DNA from: Cryobacterium sp. M96
GTDB lineage: Bacteria; Actinomycetota; Actinomycetes; Actinomycetales; Microbacteriaceae
Direction of reading: 5' to 3'
Assembly (NCBI RefSeq): GCF_002929845.1
Contig: NZ_PJJS01000041.1
Span: 33,661 to 97,660 of the forward strand
Length of the DNA: 64,000 nt
The notes beneath the pieces were generated by a model. The model worked only from the letters and a program-made list of their open reading frames with translations. It was not told the origin of the DNA and did not search any database. Below, piece by piece: positions 63,409-64,000 of this stretch (position 1 is the stretch's first letter; every line of letters begins with the position of its first letter). The position numbers and the translations under genes were made by a program.

Positions 63409-63613
63409 GAGTGAGTCCTGAACGAGTCTGGTTCCAGTGAACGGCGGCGCGCGGCGCCGGGAGGCCGACGACGAGCACGTCGGTCGGCGGGGGTGGAAGC
63501 CGTAGCTTCCGGGGGCAGCATGGCTGCCGGCCTGCGGGGCGGAGCCGGTCGCTGGGTGTCAGCGGCCCGGAGTCAGGCCCGAGGCGGGGCGGGAGATCGC
63601 GGGAGGGGGCAGG

Positions 63614-63703
63614 CTAAGCGGCGCGCGGGAACGAGGTGGCTGCGCCAAGGCGCGCGCCGTCGTTCGCACACGTTGCGATCGTGAACGGTGCTGTCTTGGT
63701 CAT
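63614..63703 (-). CDS. Possible 29-residue leader peptide upstream of the ABC exporter operon
   Basis: ATG at 63703 with an ideal AGGAGG site 6 bases upstream, encoding MTKTAPFTIATCANDGARLG and AATSFPRAA, then TAG at 63616-63614. No hydrophobic segment is present, so it is not a signal peptide. Strong ribosome site, no overlap with other genes and location in the exporter leader suggest a regulatory leader peptide, but no attenuator hairpins were proven. It could also be a small free protein. Confidence 0.45.
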   Translation of the reverse strand: MTKTAPFTIATCANDGARLGAATSFPRAA

Positions 63704-64000
63704 GTCGGCCTCCTGAGCGCGTGGTGTCTGAGCTGTGCCCCCCTGATCAGGCAGCTTTTCAGACTACGGTTCCGGGGCCTCGGGCGCAAGCGCCGAATTC
63801 GGGGATCGGGATTCAGCGCACCCGTACGCTCAGGCAGGTGACGCAGCCCTCGAGCTTCTCGAAGTCGGAGATGGGTGGCTCGGATTCGGCGCGCCGGTCA
63901 TGCGCCGCTCCGCGCGTGGCGTGCCGTGCGCGGAGCGGCGCAGCACGCGCGCAGCGCCGGCGAGGCGACCGGGGAGCCGCCCGGGGCGGCTACCGCGGGC
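63704..64000. other. Right-edge region without a supported gene
   Basis: 297 bases. It holds a CTGATCAG palindrome (63743-63750 region), possible promoter sequence for the leader peptide unit, and a strong hairpin at 63901-63942. A minus-strand reading ends EPPISDFEKLEGCVTCLSVR at 63813 and looks protein-like, but its frame is closed by a TAG near 63990 and lacks a start codon, so I do not call a gene. Confidence 0.5.
63901..63942. repeat. Perfect 15-base inverted repeat (hairpin)
   Basis: TGCGCCGCTCCGCGC (63901-63915) pairs perfectly with 63928-63942 around the 12-base loop GTGGCGTGCCGT. No T tract on either side. Confidence 0.85.

Noticed and set aside
63813..63989. Possible gene end EPPISDFEKLEGCVTCLSVR on the minus strand
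   Set aside because: The frame is closed by TAG about 59 codons upstream and holds no ATG, GTG or TTG start; could be a remnant but not callable.

Overview
The window is chromosomal DNA from a high-GC actinobacterium, most likely of the family Microbacteriaceae (Cryobacterium/Leifsonia-like; genus not resolved). Pointers are mycothiol synthase, SenX3-RegX3, CarD, an orphan GlnR, an ispD-ispF fusion beside cysS, a MutT1-type Nudix-phosphatase beside ppk, an RskA/SigK pair, GTG and TTG starts, and many leaderless promoters. I see no transposase, integrase, phage, plasmid, CRISPR or rRNA gene. It is mostly a conserved backbone with a few decaying accessory patches.

Layout: 1-2134 holds cysS (cut by the left edge), ispDF and carD. 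2300-5515 holds a lipoprotein, regX3-senX3 and divergent phoU. 5602-8773 holds gpmA, ygfZ, a nitrobindin-like barrel and two small membrane proteins. 8848-17876 runs glnR-mshD-ppk-mutT1 and then pstSCAB, with PHO-box-like repeats before pstS and phoU. 18054-24832 holds a class IV aminotransferase, rskA-sigK, an uncharacterised HETAH protein, tRNA-Lys, a hexapeptide-repeat protein, an SGNH-GAF protein and a DUF445 protein. 24902-27383 is a ruined amine-catabolism cluster: amine oxidase tail, aldehyde dehydrogenase tail and broken permease. 27472-31826 is a galactose locus (galM, deoR, galT, galK). 32005-36889 holds a solute-binding lipoprotein, ybaK, a gamma-carbonic anhydrase-like protein, folD, and glyA under a ZTP riboswitch. 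36890-43067 is a complete mrp antiporter operon. 43187-50180 holds an amino acid permease, a Gre-like protein, an MFS pump, purU, a YrdB-like protein, a relic ABC transporter, a repeat patch and a broken DUF222/HNH gene. 50278-56891 holds an MFS pump, a large secreted subtilase and a P1B-type metal ATPase. 57022-63408 holds icd, a GNAT enzyme, an alkyltransferase-like protein, a cupin and an asymmetric ABC exporter pair preceded by a possible 29-residue leader peptide.

How it fits together: phosphate homeostasis dominates the left third (sensor, regulator, PhoU, high-affinity uptake, polyphosphate synthesis), joined physically to the nitrogen regulator GlnR and to mycothiol synthesis. One-carbon folate metabolism (folD, glyA, purU, ygfZ, pabC-like) is spread over the window, with one ZTP-sensing control point. 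The least described features are a family of 73-78 nt inverted-repeat elements in at least three intergenic regions, a divergent-pair deletion scar, in-frame simple repeats in a regulator and a metal pump, a strongly recurring octamer, and at least 13 start codons placed 5-7 nt after a TANNNT hexamer.
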